A DNA stretch of 64,000 nt from Lysinibacillus sp. SGAir0095 (GCF_005491425.1 NZ_CP028083.1:830001-894000); one strand, 5' to 3'; counted from the stretch's first letter, positions 9,079-23,366 are shown. Numbers and translations are program-made. The notes: generated by a model not told the origin, from the letters alone.

Positions 9079-9708
9079 TTGAGCAAAGTATATGTATTTG
9101 ATCACCCATTAATCCAACATAAGTTAACTTATATTCGTGATAAAAACACGGGAACAAAAGAATTTCGTGAACTTGTTGATGAAGTAGCAACGTTAATGGC
9201 ATTTGAAATCACTCGTGATATGCCTCTAGAGGAAATCGAAATTGATACACCAGTAACTACAGCTAAAACTAAAGTTCTTTCTGGTAAAAAAATTGCGATC
9301 GTTCCAATCTTGCGTGCAGGAATCGGGATGGTTGACGGTGTACTAAAACTAATCCCAGCTGCAAAAGTTGGTCATATCGGGTTATACCGTGATCCAGAAA
9401 CTTTAAAACCAGTTGAATACTACGCTAAACTTCCAGCTGATGTGGAAGAACGCGATTTCATCATCGTTGACCCAATGCTTGCAACAGGTGGTTCAGCAGT
9501 CGAAGCCATTAATTCACTAAAAACTCGTGGTGCTAAAAACATTAAATTCATGTGCTTAATTGCAGCTCCAGAAGGTGTACAAGCCATCCAAGAATCACAT
9601 CCAGATGTGGACATTTATATCGCGGCTCTTGATGAAAAATTAAACGACCATGGATATATTGTTCCTGGACTAGGTGATGCTGGGGACCGTTTATTTGGTA
9701 CTAAATAA
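9079..9708 (+). CDS. upp: Uracil phosphoribosyltransferase
   Basis: Salvage enzyme joining uracil and PRPP to give UMP. The 209-residue protein begins [22 protein letters not shown], the usual Bacillus start, and holds the PRPP-binding loop [11 protein letters not shown] starting near residue 130 and the C-terminal uracil-binding [12 protein letters not shown]. The start is TTG at 9079 with SD AAAGGAGCG. The next gene is mnaA. Identification is secure; the length equals that of B. subtilis Upp. Confidence 0.97.
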   Translation: MSKVYVFDHPLIQHKLTYIRDKNTGTKEFRELVDEVATLMAFEITRDMPLEEIEIDTPVTTAKTKVLSGKKIAIVPILRAGIGMVDGVLKLIPAAKVGHIGLYRDPETLKPVEYYAKLPADVEERDFIIVDPMLATGGSAVEAINSLKTRGAKNIKFMCLIAAPEGVQAIQESHPDVDIYIAALDEKLNDHGYIVPGLGDAGDRLFGTK

Positions 9709-9787
9709 TAAGTTGGCTTACCAAAAAATCGATTAGCCAACACACAATGGCCAACCGATACATTATATAATGCGTTAACATTAAAAT

Positions 9788-9815
9788 ACGACCTCCTTTA
9801 TGATAGGGAGGTCGT
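9788..9815. terminator. Hairpin between upp and mnaA
   Basis: A perfect 9-bp stem, ACGACCTCC (9788-9796) and GGAGGTCGT (9807-9815), has a 10-nt loop. The T tract on the + strand is weak (TCAAAACTTTT). The loop holds an ATG (9800) in frame with mnaA, which makes that codon an unlikely start. An imperfect hairpin at 9712-9741 (GTTGGCT/AGCCAAC) lies upstream. Confidence 0.55.
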
Positions 9816-9844
9816 TCAAAACTTTTAAGGACGGTGCAATTCAA

Positions 9845-10966
9845 TTGATTAACAAATTGAAGGTAATGACGATTTTTGGAACAAGACCCGAAGCTATTAA
9901 GATGGCGCCACTTGTTTTAGAATTACAAAAGTATCCGGAAAAAATTGAGTCGATTGTGACAGTAACTGCACAACATCGTCAAATGCTAGACCAAGTATTG
10001 GAGACATTTAATATTACGCCTGACTACGATTTAAATATTATGAAGGATCGCCAAACTTTGATAGATGTTACAACGAACGCACTCCATGGTTTAGACCGTG
10101 TCATGAAGGAAGCAAAGCCCGACATTGTTTTGGTACATGGAGATACAACAACTACCTTTGTAGGAAGTCTGGCGGCATTTTACAATCAAATCGCGATTGG
10201 ACATGTGGAGGCTGGATTACGTACAGGAAACAAGTATTCCCCGTACCCAGAAGAAATGAATCGCCAGCTTACAGGTGTAATGGCGGATTTGCATTTTTCT
10301 CCAACTGAGGTCTCTAAAGAAAACTTATTAAAAGAAAATAAACAAGAGCAAGCTATTTTTGTTACAGGAAATACAGCAATTGATGCATTAAAAACAACTG
10401 TTAGTGAAAACTATAGCCATCCGGTTTTAGAAAAAATAGGAGACAATCGCGTGATTCTTCTAACTGCACATCGCAGAGAAAACTTAGGGCAACCAATGCG
10501 TAATATGTTCAAGGCGATTAAAAGACTATTAGCCGAACATGAAGATGTGCAAGTAGTATATCCTGTTCATTTAAATCCGGCGGTTCGAGAAGTTGCGGAT
10601 GAAGTACTAGGCAATGATCCTCGTATTCATTTAATCGAGCCTTTAGAGGTTTTTGACTTCCATAACTTTGCAGCGCGTTCCTTTATGATCTTAACGGATT
10701 CTGGCGGTGTACAAGAAGAAGCACCTTCACTTGGTAAGCCTGTTTTAGTATTACGTGATACAACAGAACGTCCAGAAGGAATTGCAGCTGGTACATTAAA
10801 ACTAGCAGGTACAGAGGAAGAAACAATTTATAAACTTGCCAAAGAATTATTAGAAGACAGTAATGCATATGAAAAAATGGCACATGCCTCGAACCCGTAT
10901 GGTGATGGCCATGCTTCTAAAAGGATTGTCGAAGCATTGATTAGTTTCTTTGAAAAAAGTAAATAA
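9845..10966 (+). CDS. mnaA: UDP-N-acetylglucosamine 2-epimerase (non-hydrolysing)
   Basis: Converts UDP-GlcNAc to UDP-ManNAc for wall-polymer synthesis. The 373-residue protein begins with the family signature LKVMTIFGTRPEAIKMAPL and contains VHGDTTTTFVGSLAAFY, HVEAGLRTGNKYSPYPEEMNR and LTDSGGVQEEAPSLGKPVL. The TTG at 9845 is chosen over the in-frame ATG at 9800 because AAGGACGG lies about 10 bases upstream and the longer start is buried in a hairpin loop. It sits between upp and the atp operon. Its product feeds the WecC-like dehydrogenase (36414) and TagA (37793). Confidence 0.93.
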   Translation: MINKLKVMTIFGTRPEAIKMAPLVLELQKYPEKIESIVTVTAQHRQMLDQVLETFNITPDYDLNIMKDRQTLIDVTTNALHGLDRVMKEAKPDIVLVHGDTTTTFVGSLAAFYNQIAIGHVEAGLRTGNKYSPYPEEMNRQLTGVMADLHFSPTEVSKENLLKENKQEQAIFVTGNTAIDALKTTVSENYSHPVLEKIGDNRVILLTAHRRENLGQPMRNMFKAIKRLLAEHEDVQVVYPVHLNPAVREVADEVLGNDPRIHLIEPLEVFDFHNFAARSFMILTDSGGVQEEAPSLGKPVLVLRDTTERPEGIAAGTLKLAGTEEETIYKLAKELLEDSNAYEKMAHASNPYGDGHASKRIVEALISFFEKSK

Positions 10967-11486
10967 TAAGGTGCATTAAAGAAATGTATTAATAAAAGAC
11001 TTTTTCTGGTAAATAAATGATAAAAAACCTATTTATATTAGGTGAAAGATATAGTATTCCCCATTTTAGCTATTTCTTAAACACAAATTTGTCAAGAATT
11101 TGACAATATTTCAGTAGTTGTGAAGTTTTTCACCTGAACTAATTGACATCAAATTACCCCTATTGTATGCTTACAAAGGGTAAGAATGATAAGGGTTTCA
11201 AGTCAAGATTTGACCCCGAAACACTTGTTATATCAAGTTTCTACTAGATTGACAGTTGAAACTAATCAATGTCAATTTGCAACGTTTTCAGGCGTCTGGA
11301 ATTTGTGTATTTACTGTAAAGAAAGCTTAGTATGATAGAAAATTCTCATTTAAACGAGGATTTATTACTATTTTCTTATCTTTTTCGACATTTGTTGAAA
11401 AACATGTAAAGCAATGCAACGCTTGATTCCATAAGTAGAGGACGATTTGAACATTACTCGAAAAAGATTTGGGAGATAAATTGCCA
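10967..11486 (+). promoter_or_regulatory. Long leader region of the atp operon
   Basis: 520 bases with no gene. It contains TTGTCAA/TTGACAA inverted arms (11089-11106), a near-consensus promoter (11143-11171) and another inverted pair ATTGACA/TGTCAAT (11248-11254, 11270-11276) downstream of the promoter. The predicted transcript would carry about 300 nt of untranslated leader before atpI. No known riboswitch was recognised. Confidence 0.5.
11143..11171 (+). promoter_or_regulatory. Sigma-A promoter, probably for the atp operon
   Basis: Consensus -35 TTGACA (11143-11148), 17-base spacer and -10 TATGCT (11166-11171). This is one of the best sigma-A matches in the window and nothing but atpI lies downstream. 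Confidence 0.7.
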
Positions 11487-11858
11487 ATGCTAGATTTGCA
11501 TCACATTTTCGCTATGCAGAAGAAAGCGTTATTTTTTTTGCTCGCTCTTTGTGCATTAGGATGGGGATTTACCTCGAACCCTACTGTTTTTGCTGGTATT
11601 GCTGTCGGTGCTTGCTTTGGTACATATAACTTTTGGATTCTTGTTCGAAGAATGGACAAGTTTGATCGTTCCATAAGTGAAGGAAAAAAAACAGTATCAC
11701 TCGGTTCAGCTTTACGCTTTGGATCAGGTATTGCAGCAGTCGCAATCGCAATTACGTTGCCACAATATTTTCATTTAATTAGCACAGTGATAGGGCTAAT
11801 GGTTCCATACGTTTTCCTATTTATAGGAGTAATCGTATCGTCGGTAAGAAACAAATAA
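11487..11858 (+). CDS. atpI: ATP synthase accessory subunit I
   Basis: Small hydrophobic protein with about four membrane segments that heads the atp operon; in related bacteria AtpI aids c-ring assembly and may bind Mg2+. The protein is about 123 residues. Start choice is uncertain: GGGAG (11471-11475) serves either TTG at 11481 (5-base spacing) or ATG at 11487 (11-base spacing); the ATG is used here. A longer frame from TTG 11469 would overlap the SD. Sequence conservation in this family is low, so the call rests on hydrophobicity and operon position. Confidence 0.82.
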   Translation: MLDLHHIFAMQKKALFFLLALCALGWGFTSNPTVFAGIAVGACFGTYNFWILVRRMDKFDRSISEGKKTVSLGSALRFGSGIAAVAIAITLPQYFHLISTVIGLMVPYVFLFIGVIVSSVRNK

Positions 11859-12602
<744 letters not shown>

Positions 12603-12650
12603 TATAAAGCTTTTAGTGTAAAACATTAGATGCTTAAAACAAAAAAATAA

Positions 12651-12890
<240 letters not shown>

Positions 12891-12911
12891 TTATCGGATT
12901 CAAAACACATG

Positions 12912-12945
12912 TGGCGAAGATGATTCCCAAGAAGAAACTTCGCCA
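12912..12945 (+). promoter_or_regulatory. Stem-loop in the atpE-atpF gap
   Basis: A perfect 8-bp stem, TGGCGAAG (12912-12919) / CTTCGCCA (12938-12945), is followed by TTCCTTTTG. It may be a partial terminator or an mRNA 3'-end stabiliser that raises atpE message over the downstream genes. The structure is directly visible; the role is inferred. Confidence 0.5.
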
Positions 12946-13093
12946 TTCCTTTTGTAAAAATGCAGGTCTTATTTAAATTGAATGTAAAGAAGTACAAAAC
13001 ATAGATTTTATGAAATGTTTCGAGCAGTCTTAATAGACGAACTTATTCGGAACTATATAATTTTTGATAGCTCTTGAAGGGAGTGAAACAATC

Positions 13094-13615
13094 GTGAATT
13101 TGGATTACCTAGTACTAGGTGCTGGTGCCCACGGCTTTAATGGTGGGGACGTTTTAGCAACACTTATTATTTTCCTAGTTTTAATGTTACTTCTAAAAAA
13201 ATTCGCTTGGGGTCCTTTAATGGGCATTATGCAACAACGTGAAGAGTTAGTAGCAGGAGAAATCGAAGCAGCTGAAAACGCTCGCATCGAATCTGCAAAA
13301 GCTTTAGAAGAGCAAAAAGCTCTTTTAAAAGAAGCTCGCACGGAAGCACAAGCAATTATTGAAAGTGCTAAAAAACAAGGCGAAGTTCAACGTGATGAAA
13401 TTATCACTGCGGCTCGTACTGAAGCTAATCGCTTAAAAGACTCAGCTGTTCGTGAAATCGAGACTGAGAAAGAAAAAGCAATCGCTGCGGTTCGTGATGA
13501 AGTCGTTTCATTATCAGTTCTTGCTGCATCTAAAGTTCTTGGGAAAGAAATTTCTGAAGAGGACAATAGCGCATTAATTAAAGAAACGATTGCGAAGGCA
13601 GGCGAGGCGAAATGA
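13094..13615 (+). CDS. atpF: ATP synthase F0 subunit b
   Basis: Peripheral stalk subunit of 173 residues: one N-terminal membrane helix ([20 protein letters not shown]) followed by a long charged, Ala/Glu/Lys-rich coiled coil that contacts delta and F1. The GTG at 13094 is used because GAAGGGAGTG lies just upstream and the protein then begins like Bacillus AtpF; the TTG at 13064 has no SD. The stop overlaps the atpH start (ATGA), so the two stalk subunits are translationally coupled. Confidence 0.95.
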   Translation: MNLDYLVLGAGAHGFNGGDVLATLIIFLVLMLLLKKFAWGPLMGIMQQREELVAGEIEAAENARIESAKALEEQKALLKEARTEAQAIIESAKKQGEVQRDEIITAARTEANRLKDSAVREIETEKEKAIAAVRDEVVSLSVLAASKVLGKEISEEDNSALIKETIAKAGEAK

Positions 13616-14145
13616 GTTCGACAATAGCTAATCGTTATGCTGAAGCTTTGTTTCAACTAGCATTAGAAAAACAGGTTGTTGCGGAAGTTAACGCTGATTT
13701 AGAAGAGTTAGTGAAAGGAATCGAAACAACTCCTGAGTTAGTTTCACTACTTACAACTCCTAAATTCTCAATCGATCGTAAAAAGCAAATTGTAGCTGAA
13801 GTTTTTGCTAATGCAAATCCAATCGTGGTAAATACGCTTGTACTTCTTATCGAGAAAAAGCGTTTTAATGAGATTGGAAATTTAGCGGAAAGCTTTAAAC
13901 AATTAGCAGCAGAAGCACAAGGTTCTGCTGAAGCAACAGTTTTCTCTACTCGTGCACTTACTGATTCAGAAAAAGATGAAATTTCTTCTTCTTTCGGTAA
14001 ATTAGTGGGCAAAGAAAAACTTACTATTACAAACGTAATCGAACCATCAATTCTTGGTGGAGTTCGTGTTCAAATCGGCAACTACATTTTCGATAACACT
14101 GTAGCTAGCAAGCTAGAGAATCTTAAACGTACGTTAGTTGGTTAA
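13612..14145 (+). CDS. atpH: ATP synthase F1 subunit delta
   Basis: Connects the b-dimer stalk to the top of the alpha3beta3 head. The 177-residue OSCP/delta-family protein begins with the helical N-domain [19 protein letters not shown] and has the C-terminal beta segment [29 protein letters not shown]. It overlaps atpF by four bases (ATGA). Length and position are standard. Confidence 0.95.
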   Translation: MSSTIANRYAEALFQLALEKQVVAEVNADLEELVKGIETTPELVSLLTTPKFSIDRKKQIVAEVFANANPIVVNTLVLLIEKKRFNEIGNLAESFKQLAAEAQGSAEATVFSTRALTDSEKDEISSSFGKLVGKEKLTITNVIEPSILGGVRVQIGNYIFDNTVASKLENLKRTLVG

Positions 14146-14160
14146 TTATAAGAAATGTGA

Positions 14161-15681
<1,521 letters not shown>

Positions 15682-15713
15682 GTTTAAACAAGTACAATGT
15701 GTTCTGTGATTAA

Positions 15714-16601
<888 letters not shown>

Positions 16602-16638
16602 GCTGCACTTTCCAACGTGCGTTTATAAAAGGAAGAAA

Positions 16639-18565
<1,927 letters not shown>

Positions 18566-18575
18566 TTCAACTAAT

Positions 18576-18606
18576 AAAAGCGGACGGGCGACTGTCCGCT
18601 TTTTTA
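18576..18606 (+). terminator. Terminator of the atp operon
   Basis: 10-bp stem AAAAGCGGAC / GTCCGCTTTT around an 8-nt loop, followed by TT, located 10 bases after the atpC stop. Confidence 0.93.
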
Positions 18607-18642
18607 GCGAAAAAGAATATAGGTTTTCCGCATATAAGACAT

Positions 18643-18675
18643 CAACTCGACCTAAATAGGTCGAGTTGTGTTTTT
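18643..18675 (+). terminator. Second hairpin terminator before ywzB
   Basis: A perfect 11-bp stem, CAACTCGACCT / AGGTCGAGTTG, with loop AAAT, followed by TGTTTTT. It probably backs up the atp terminator, or attenuates ywzB. Confidence 0.8.
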
Positions 18676-18714
18676 CTAACTATTTAATGATTTTAGTTTA
18701 AGGAGGTTTATTAA

Positions 18715-18957
18715 ATGGAGGTTTACCAAACTTTAGGTTTTCAAGCGATATTAGGTTTAATTTCCCATATCATTTTTATTGGTATAACTTTTTATGCTCT
18801 ACAAGCTTTCCGATTAGAACAGTTGTTTAAAAAAGGGAAGGTTTTTCAAATACAGTTAATTTACATCTTATTAAGCATTGCAGTTGGATCTGCAGTTTCC
18901 AATTTTTTACTTGATATTTCCACTTGGTCAAAACAATTACCATATATTTTCTCTTAA
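18715..18957 (+). CDS. ywzB: DUF1146 small membrane protein (YwzB family)
   Basis: An 80-residue protein with two hydrophobic helices separated by a basic segment (FRLEQLFKKGKVFQIQ), matching the short YwzB/DUF1146 family that sits between atpC and murA in Bacillus. Function is unknown. SD AAGGAGG lies ahead of the ATG at 18715. The call rests on size, topology and synteny, and partly on recalled family sequence. Confidence 0.82.
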   Translation: MEVYQTLGFQAILGLISHIIFIGITFYALQAFRLEQLFKKGKVFQIQLIYILLSIAVGSAVSNFLLDISTWSKQLPYIFS

Positions 18958-19652
18958 AGCTACTGAAATGGGTATATTACTAAAATAGGGCAAATTATAT
19001 ATCCTGTAAGGACAAATGACAATTCGTTTTTCGTTACATAATATATATAAGAGTTCTATTACCTGATACATACTTTGTTTTTCTAAAGGTTTGAACTAAT
19101 ATCAAATTACTTGCTTATTACCTATATATAAGCAATTTTGTACGAAATAATAAAACCTTGACGAAAAGCTTAGTTTTCTAATATTTCCTAGGCAATTTTG
19201 CTGAATATTGTTTTAGGACCTTTAAACTGGGTAACTAACTAATAACTATCTGTAAATTTTTTACACAGTACCGGTATGTATAAAATTCACAAATATGTTT
19301 AATCGAGCGTAATATAAAGTGTAGAAAATTATTTAGATTTCCTGTAAAATAGTGATTTGGATGCTTGTTAAACAATTTAATTAGAAGTACTATATTGATA
19401 GTTTTTGTGATTAATAACTTCATTCAATTTTACTTAAATGGCAAAGTAAGTATTTAAAAAATAATAATTAATTTTAGAAAATTTAAATTAGCTTGAATGA
19501 GGTTAATGCCTTTGGCGGATCATGAAGATTTTTATCGTAAATTATCGGAGGAACTTAAGATTGATCTGTTAAATAATACGCCAAGGCGAATTTATTTATA
19601 ACCATTCATCAAGGTTCGACAGTTTTGACAATTGAATTCGGAGGGACGAATT
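18958..19652. other. 695-base AT-rich gap between ywzB and murA
   Basis: B. subtilis has ywmB in this interval; nothing of that size is seen here. A hairpin TTGCTTAT (19111-19118) / ATAAGCAA (19128-19135) followed by TTTTG may end ywzB transcripts. An open frame at 19497-19601 encodes 34 residues (ends LLNNTPRRIYL) with no convincing SD; it could be a remnant of a lost gene or noncoding. No tRNA or repeat was recognised. Confidence 0.4.
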
Positions 19653-20975
19653 GTGGAGAAAATTATTGTTACGGGAGGCCAAAAGTTACGAGGTATCGTA
19701 AAAGTAGAAGGAGCCAAAAATGCCGTACTACCAATCCTAGCTGCTTCATTGTTAGCTTCAAAAAGAATGAATATCATTAAAGACGTTCCAAATTTAGCGG
19801 ACGTTAATACAATAAATGAAGTACTAAAAAGCTTAAATGCAGATGTAGAATACAACGTAGAAAAAAATGAAATTCACATAAATGCGGAAAAGCAATTATC
19901 GAGTGAAGCGCAGTTTGAATTTGTAAGTAAAATGCGTGCTTCTATCCTGGTAATGGGATCACTTTTAGCACGTAATGGATATGCTCGTGTTGCATTACCT
20001 GGAGGTTGTGCGATTGGATCACGTCCGATTGAATTACATTTAAAAGGCTTTGAAGCTATGGGTGCCAAAATTTCATTTGGTCATGGTTATGTAGAAGCGA
20101 AAACAGTAGATGGTTTAAAAGGTGCTGAAATTTATTTAGACTTCCCAAGCGTAGGGGCGACAGAGAATATTATGACAGCAGCTGCTTTAGCAAAAGGAAC
20201 TACTATCATCGAAAACGCAGCAAAGGAACCGGAAATTGTTGATTTAGCTAACTTCATTAATGGAATGGGTGGCCGTGTAATCGGTGCAGGGACAGATACA
20301 ATCCGTGTAGAAGGTGTTGCTGAATTACATGGTACAACTCATCATATCATTCCTGATCGTATTGAAGCAGGAACATTTATGGTTGCCGCAGCAATTACTC
20401 GAGGGGATGTCTTCATTGAAAATGCAGTACCTGAGCATATGTCTGCTTTAATTGCAAAATTACGTGAAATGGGCGTAGAAGTAATTGAAGAAGGTGAAGG
20501 GCTAAGAGTTCGCGCAAATCATCCATTAAAAGCAGTGGATTTGAAAACAATGCCGCATCCTGGTTTCCCAACAGATATGCAAGCACAAATGATGGCGTTA
20601 CTCCTTACGGCTGATGGAACAAGTATCATTACTGAAACAGTGTTTGAAAATCGTTTCATGCATGTAGAAGAATTCCGTCGTATGAACGCTTTGGCTAAAA
20701 TTGAAGGGCGTACTGTGTTCATCGAAGGACCTGTTAAACTACAAGGTGCTGAGGTTTCTGCAACAGATTTGCGTGCAGCTGCAGCTTTAATCTTAGCTGG
20801 TCTAGTATCTGAGGGGGTAACACGAATTACGAAGTTAACTCACTTAGATCGTGGATACGTTGATTTCCATAAAAAACTAGCTTCTCTAGGTGCTACCATC
20901 GAACGTGTAGATGACGACGAAATTTTAGAAGAAGAGCAAACTATGCAATCTGAAGAACAGGTTGTTGAAATTTAA
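19653..20975 (+). CDS. murA: UDP-N-acetylglucosamine 1-carboxyvinyltransferase
   Basis: First committed step of peptidoglycan precursor synthesis: adds enolpyruvate from PEP to UDP-GlcNAc. The 440-residue EPSP-synthase fold has the N-terminal [19 protein letters not shown] and the active-site loop [16 protein letters not shown] with Cys119, the residue fosfomycin alkylates. The GTG at 19653 is chosen because GGAGGG sits seven bases upstream and the protein then begins MEKIIV as in B. subtilis MurAA; the in-frame TTG at 19632 lacks an SD. The C-terminus carries an acidic tail ([15 protein letters not shown]). Confidence 0.96.
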   Translation: MEKIIVTGGQKLRGIVKVEGAKNAVLPILAASLLASKRMNIIKDVPNLADVNTINEVLKSLNADVEYNVEKNEIHINAEKQLSSEAQFEFVSKMRASILVMGSLLARNGYARVALPGGCAIGSRPIELHLKGFEAMGAKISFGHGYVEAKTVDGLKGAEIYLDFPSVGATENIMTAAALAKGTTIIENAAKEPEIVDLANFINGMGGRVIGAGTDTIRVEGVAELHGTTHHIIPDRIEAGTFMVAAAITRGDVFIENAVPEHMSALIAKLREMGVEVIEEGEGLRVRANHPLKAVDLKTMPHPGFPTDMQAQMMALLLTADGTSIITETVFENRFMHVEEFRRMNALAKIEGRTVFIEGPVKLQGAEVSATDLRAAAALILAGLVSEGVTRITKLTHLDRGYVDFHKKLASLGATIERVDDDEILEEEQTMQSEEQVVEI

Positions 20976-21399
20976 CTAATCTTTAATAAATGGGATACAT
21001 TTTCATTTTACTCAAACATACGTAGTTAAAATGAAAAATAGAACCAAAAATTAAAAATTTACGACAAAATTCTTGAAAAAGTATTTTGTCGTTTTTTTGT
21101 CGGGGAGGAATTTCTTATATATATGTATGAAGCGATGTAATTATAGTTTTGAGATGACTTCTCGATAACTAAGAACCCTCCTTGTTATGCAGAAGAGGCA
21201 CTGAAATTACTTCTCTATACCCGATATCAATACCTTTAGTCAAAATCGTACTACGAACAGTTTAGAGGACCATAGCCTTGCCTCAAAGATGGTGGTACCT
21301 TCACGTAAATTATTTTCAAAGCGAAACAAAACCACGATTCTCCAAAATTTTCTTCATTGAATAGAAATATTTTCACCCTTTCAATCATAAGTAATATGT
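20976..21399 (+). other. Gap between murA and spoIID
   Basis: 424 bases without a gene. It starts with the murA terminator (21061-21098). A stretch near 21290-21298 (GGTGGTACC) resembles the end of a T-box but lacks the other T-box parts. The last 36 bases hold a sigma-E-like element AAATATT (21365-21371), a 14-base spacer and CATAAGTA (21386-21393), which matches the -35 better than the -10. Confidence 0.4.
21061..21098 (+). terminator. Terminator after murA
   Basis: Perfect 10-bp stem ACGACAAAAT / ATTTTGTCGT, 12-nt loop, then a run of T. Confidence 0.92.
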
Positions 21400-22359
21400 A
21401 TGAAAAAAATAAAAAATTATAAAAACCCAATAATGGTCGTATCAGTCATAGGATTTGTTACTGCACTTTTTTTCTTTCCGTTTCTGTTTATGAAGTCTGA
21501 GCAAAAATCTGAAGCTGCTCCACAGACGTCTTCTAACGTGCCACAGAATGCCTGTGGGCTGACAATTCAGGTGAGTGGGAGTGATGTTCCCCTTGATCTG
21601 GAAGAGTACGTTATAGGGGTTGTTGCTGCTGAAATGCCAGCTGGGTTTAATTCGGAGGCGTTAAAGGCCCAAGCGATTGCAGCAAGAACCTATGTGTTGA
21701 AATCCACGAATTATGGAAAAACCGCAATCGAACCTACAGTGGCAAAACAAGTTTTTTATGATGAAGATTCAAGGAAAGAGAATTGGAATGATTCATATGA
21801 AGATTATGAAGCGAAAGTTCGAGAGGCTGTTGAAAGTACCCGTGGTGAAGTAATTGAATACAATGGAGAATTAATTACGGCAATGTTCCATTCAATGAGT
21901 AATGGGATGACAGAGAGTTCAGCGAATTATAGTGGTACAGAGCTTCCGTATTTACAATCTGTGGCCAGTACTGATTTTCAATATGCCGATAATTATGAAA
22001 CCACTACGACACTTTCAATAGAAGATTGGAACAGCAAATTAACTATTCAATCCACTCTAGCGGATATCAACCAAATTCGCTTACAAAAAAATAATACTGG
22101 GAGGGTAGAAAAAGTGACCATGAAAAATCACGAGTGGACAGGCCGTGATTTTAGAACTCTTTTAGACTTGCGTTCTACTGATTTCCAAATTAAAGCTCAA
22201 GATGGACAAGTAGTCATTACAACAGAAGGATACGGGCATGGTGTTGGAATGAGTCAATATGGCGCTGATGCAATGGCCGATAACGGAGCAAATGCCCATG
22301 AAATTATTGGACATTACTACAAAAATACAAGTATCGAAAAAATAAATTGTGAAAAATAA
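21400..22359 (+). CDS. spoIID: Stage II sporulation protein D (lytic transglycosylase)
   Basis: Membrane-anchored enzyme of the engulfment DMP complex that cleaves glycan strands. The 319-residue protein has an N-terminal membrane segment (about 11-32), the SpoIID domain with catalytic-region glutamate in LEEYVIGVVAAEMPAGFN and AQAIAARTYVL, and the C-terminal GYGHGVGMSQYGADAMA. No SD is visible before the ATG at 21400, and no better start exists nearby; a sigma-E-like element ends six bases upstream, so the message may be leaderless. It is followed by spoIIQ, as in B. subtilis. Confidence 0.93.
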   Translation: MKKIKNYKNPIMVVSVIGFVTALFFFPFLFMKSEQKSEAAPQTSSNVPQNACGLTIQVSGSDVPLDLEEYVIGVVAAEMPAGFNSEALKAQAIAARTYVLKSTNYGKTAIEPTVAKQVFYDEDSRKENWNDSYEDYEAKVREAVESTRGEVIEYNGELITAMFHSMSNGMTESSANYSGTELPYLQSVASTDFQYADNYETTTTLSIEDWNSKLTIQSTLADINQIRLQKNNTGRVEKVTMKNHEWTGRDFRTLLDLRSTDFQIKAQDGQVVITTEGYGHGVGMSQYGADAMADNGANAHEIIGHYYKNTSIEKINCEK

Positions 22360-22426
22360 GGATTTTTTTCCAAAAAGTGATTAGAAATGTAAAATATTGT
22401 TCACACTTCCATTAGAGGTGATGAAC

Positions 22427-23089
22427 ATGAGAGAAGAAAAACAAATTAAGGCTTCTCCTAATAAAAACAGTTGGCAAAAAAAGCCATGGTTTTGGCCGTC
22501 AGTTTATGCAGCAATTGCTGTCGTATTAATCGGTCTGATTTTCAGTTATAATGCACTCATTGGTGATGAGGAAGAACAAGAAGTGGTTCAAGGTGGATCG
22601 GCTTCTGAAGATTCAAATGCAGTTATTGAGACGAATGCTCAAACAGAAACGTTGAAGTATCCTCTAAGTGAAGATATAGTAAACAATGTTGAAGTATTAC
22701 AGGACTTTTATGATGTAACGGCTGATGCAGAAACTAGAGAAAAGGCACTATTAGTGTTTAATCAAACATTCTCTACTTCATCAGGTGTATCTTTGTCTGT
22801 GAATAACGAGCCATTTGAAGTAATTGCTGCAATGAGCGGTGAAGTAACTGAAGTAAAGCTTGACGAATTTACTGGAAATGAAATTGTGATTTCCCATCCG
22901 AATGGTATGGAAACACGTTACAGCTCTGTTTCTGATATCTTGGTTAAACAAGGCGATAAAGTAAATCAAGGACAAGCATTAGCAACGACAATTGAAAACG
23001 AATGGAATCCAACAGCTGGAATCCATCTCCACTTTGAAGTATTACAAGATGGAGACCATGTAAATCCACGAAATTTCTTAGCTTTCTAA
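22427..23089 (+). CDS. spoIIQ: Stage II sporulation protein Q (degenerate M23 domain)
   Basis: Forespore membrane protein whose LytM-like domain pairs with mother-cell SpoIIIAH across the septum. The 220-residue product has one membrane helix (about 21-42), an acidic linker and a C-terminal M23 fold ending GIHLHFEVLQDGDHVNPRNFL. The HxH element is intact, but the first zinc-ligand segment reads SSGVSLSV where active peptidases have H-x-G-x-D, so both early ligands are replaced by Ser and it should not hydrolyse peptidoglycan. The ATG at 22427 follows AGAGGTGATG; an in-frame start at 22397 has no SD. A 9-bp hairpin (CACCATCTC/GAGATGGTG, about 23101-23129) follows. Confidence 0.92.
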   Translation: MREEKQIKASPNKNSWQKKPWFWPSVYAAIAVVLIGLIFSYNALIGDEEEQEVVQGGSASEDSNAVIETNAQTETLKYPLSEDIVNNVEVLQDFYDVTADAETREKALLVFNQTFSTSSGVSLSVNNEPFEVIAAMSGEVTEVKLDEFTGNEIVISHPNGMETRYSSVSDILVKQGDKVNQGQALATTIENEWNPTAGIHLHFEVLQDGDHVNPRNFLAF

Positions 23090-23283
23090 TGAATTACGCT
23101 TCACCATCTCTTCGATCATAGAGATGGTGGAAATGCTTATGTTGCCATTTTTCTTGTGACCGAAGATAAGATGTAAGTCAAAATTTTATCTTCAAAACTG
23201 TAAGGCTTGACTTATTGCTCAAAGGTTCAGGCGATAAGCTCTTGTATTGCAGTTATGACTCAAAAATTGTACAAGCAATGATG

Positions 23284-23366
23284 AACACCCAATTAATTCT
23301 TATAGACGTAAAACGTGAAACTTTTTCACATTTCTTACGTCTAAATGAGATTATTGGGTGTTTTTG
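23284..23366 (+). terminator. Long two-stem hairpin with T tract
   Basis: Outer stem ACACCCAAT / ATTGGGTGT and inner stem TAGACGTAA / TTACGTCTA enclose a further GTGAAA/TTTCAC-like tip, followed by TTTTTG. It is an 80-base structured terminator or RNA between spoIIQ and spoIIID; the open frame across it (23215-23421) is not credible as a gene. Confidence 0.7.

Noticed and set aside
21255-21310. T-box-like GGTGGTACC ahead of spoIID
   Set aside because: There is no stem I with specifier, no antiterminator/terminator pair, and the downstream gene is not related to tRNA charging or amino acids.
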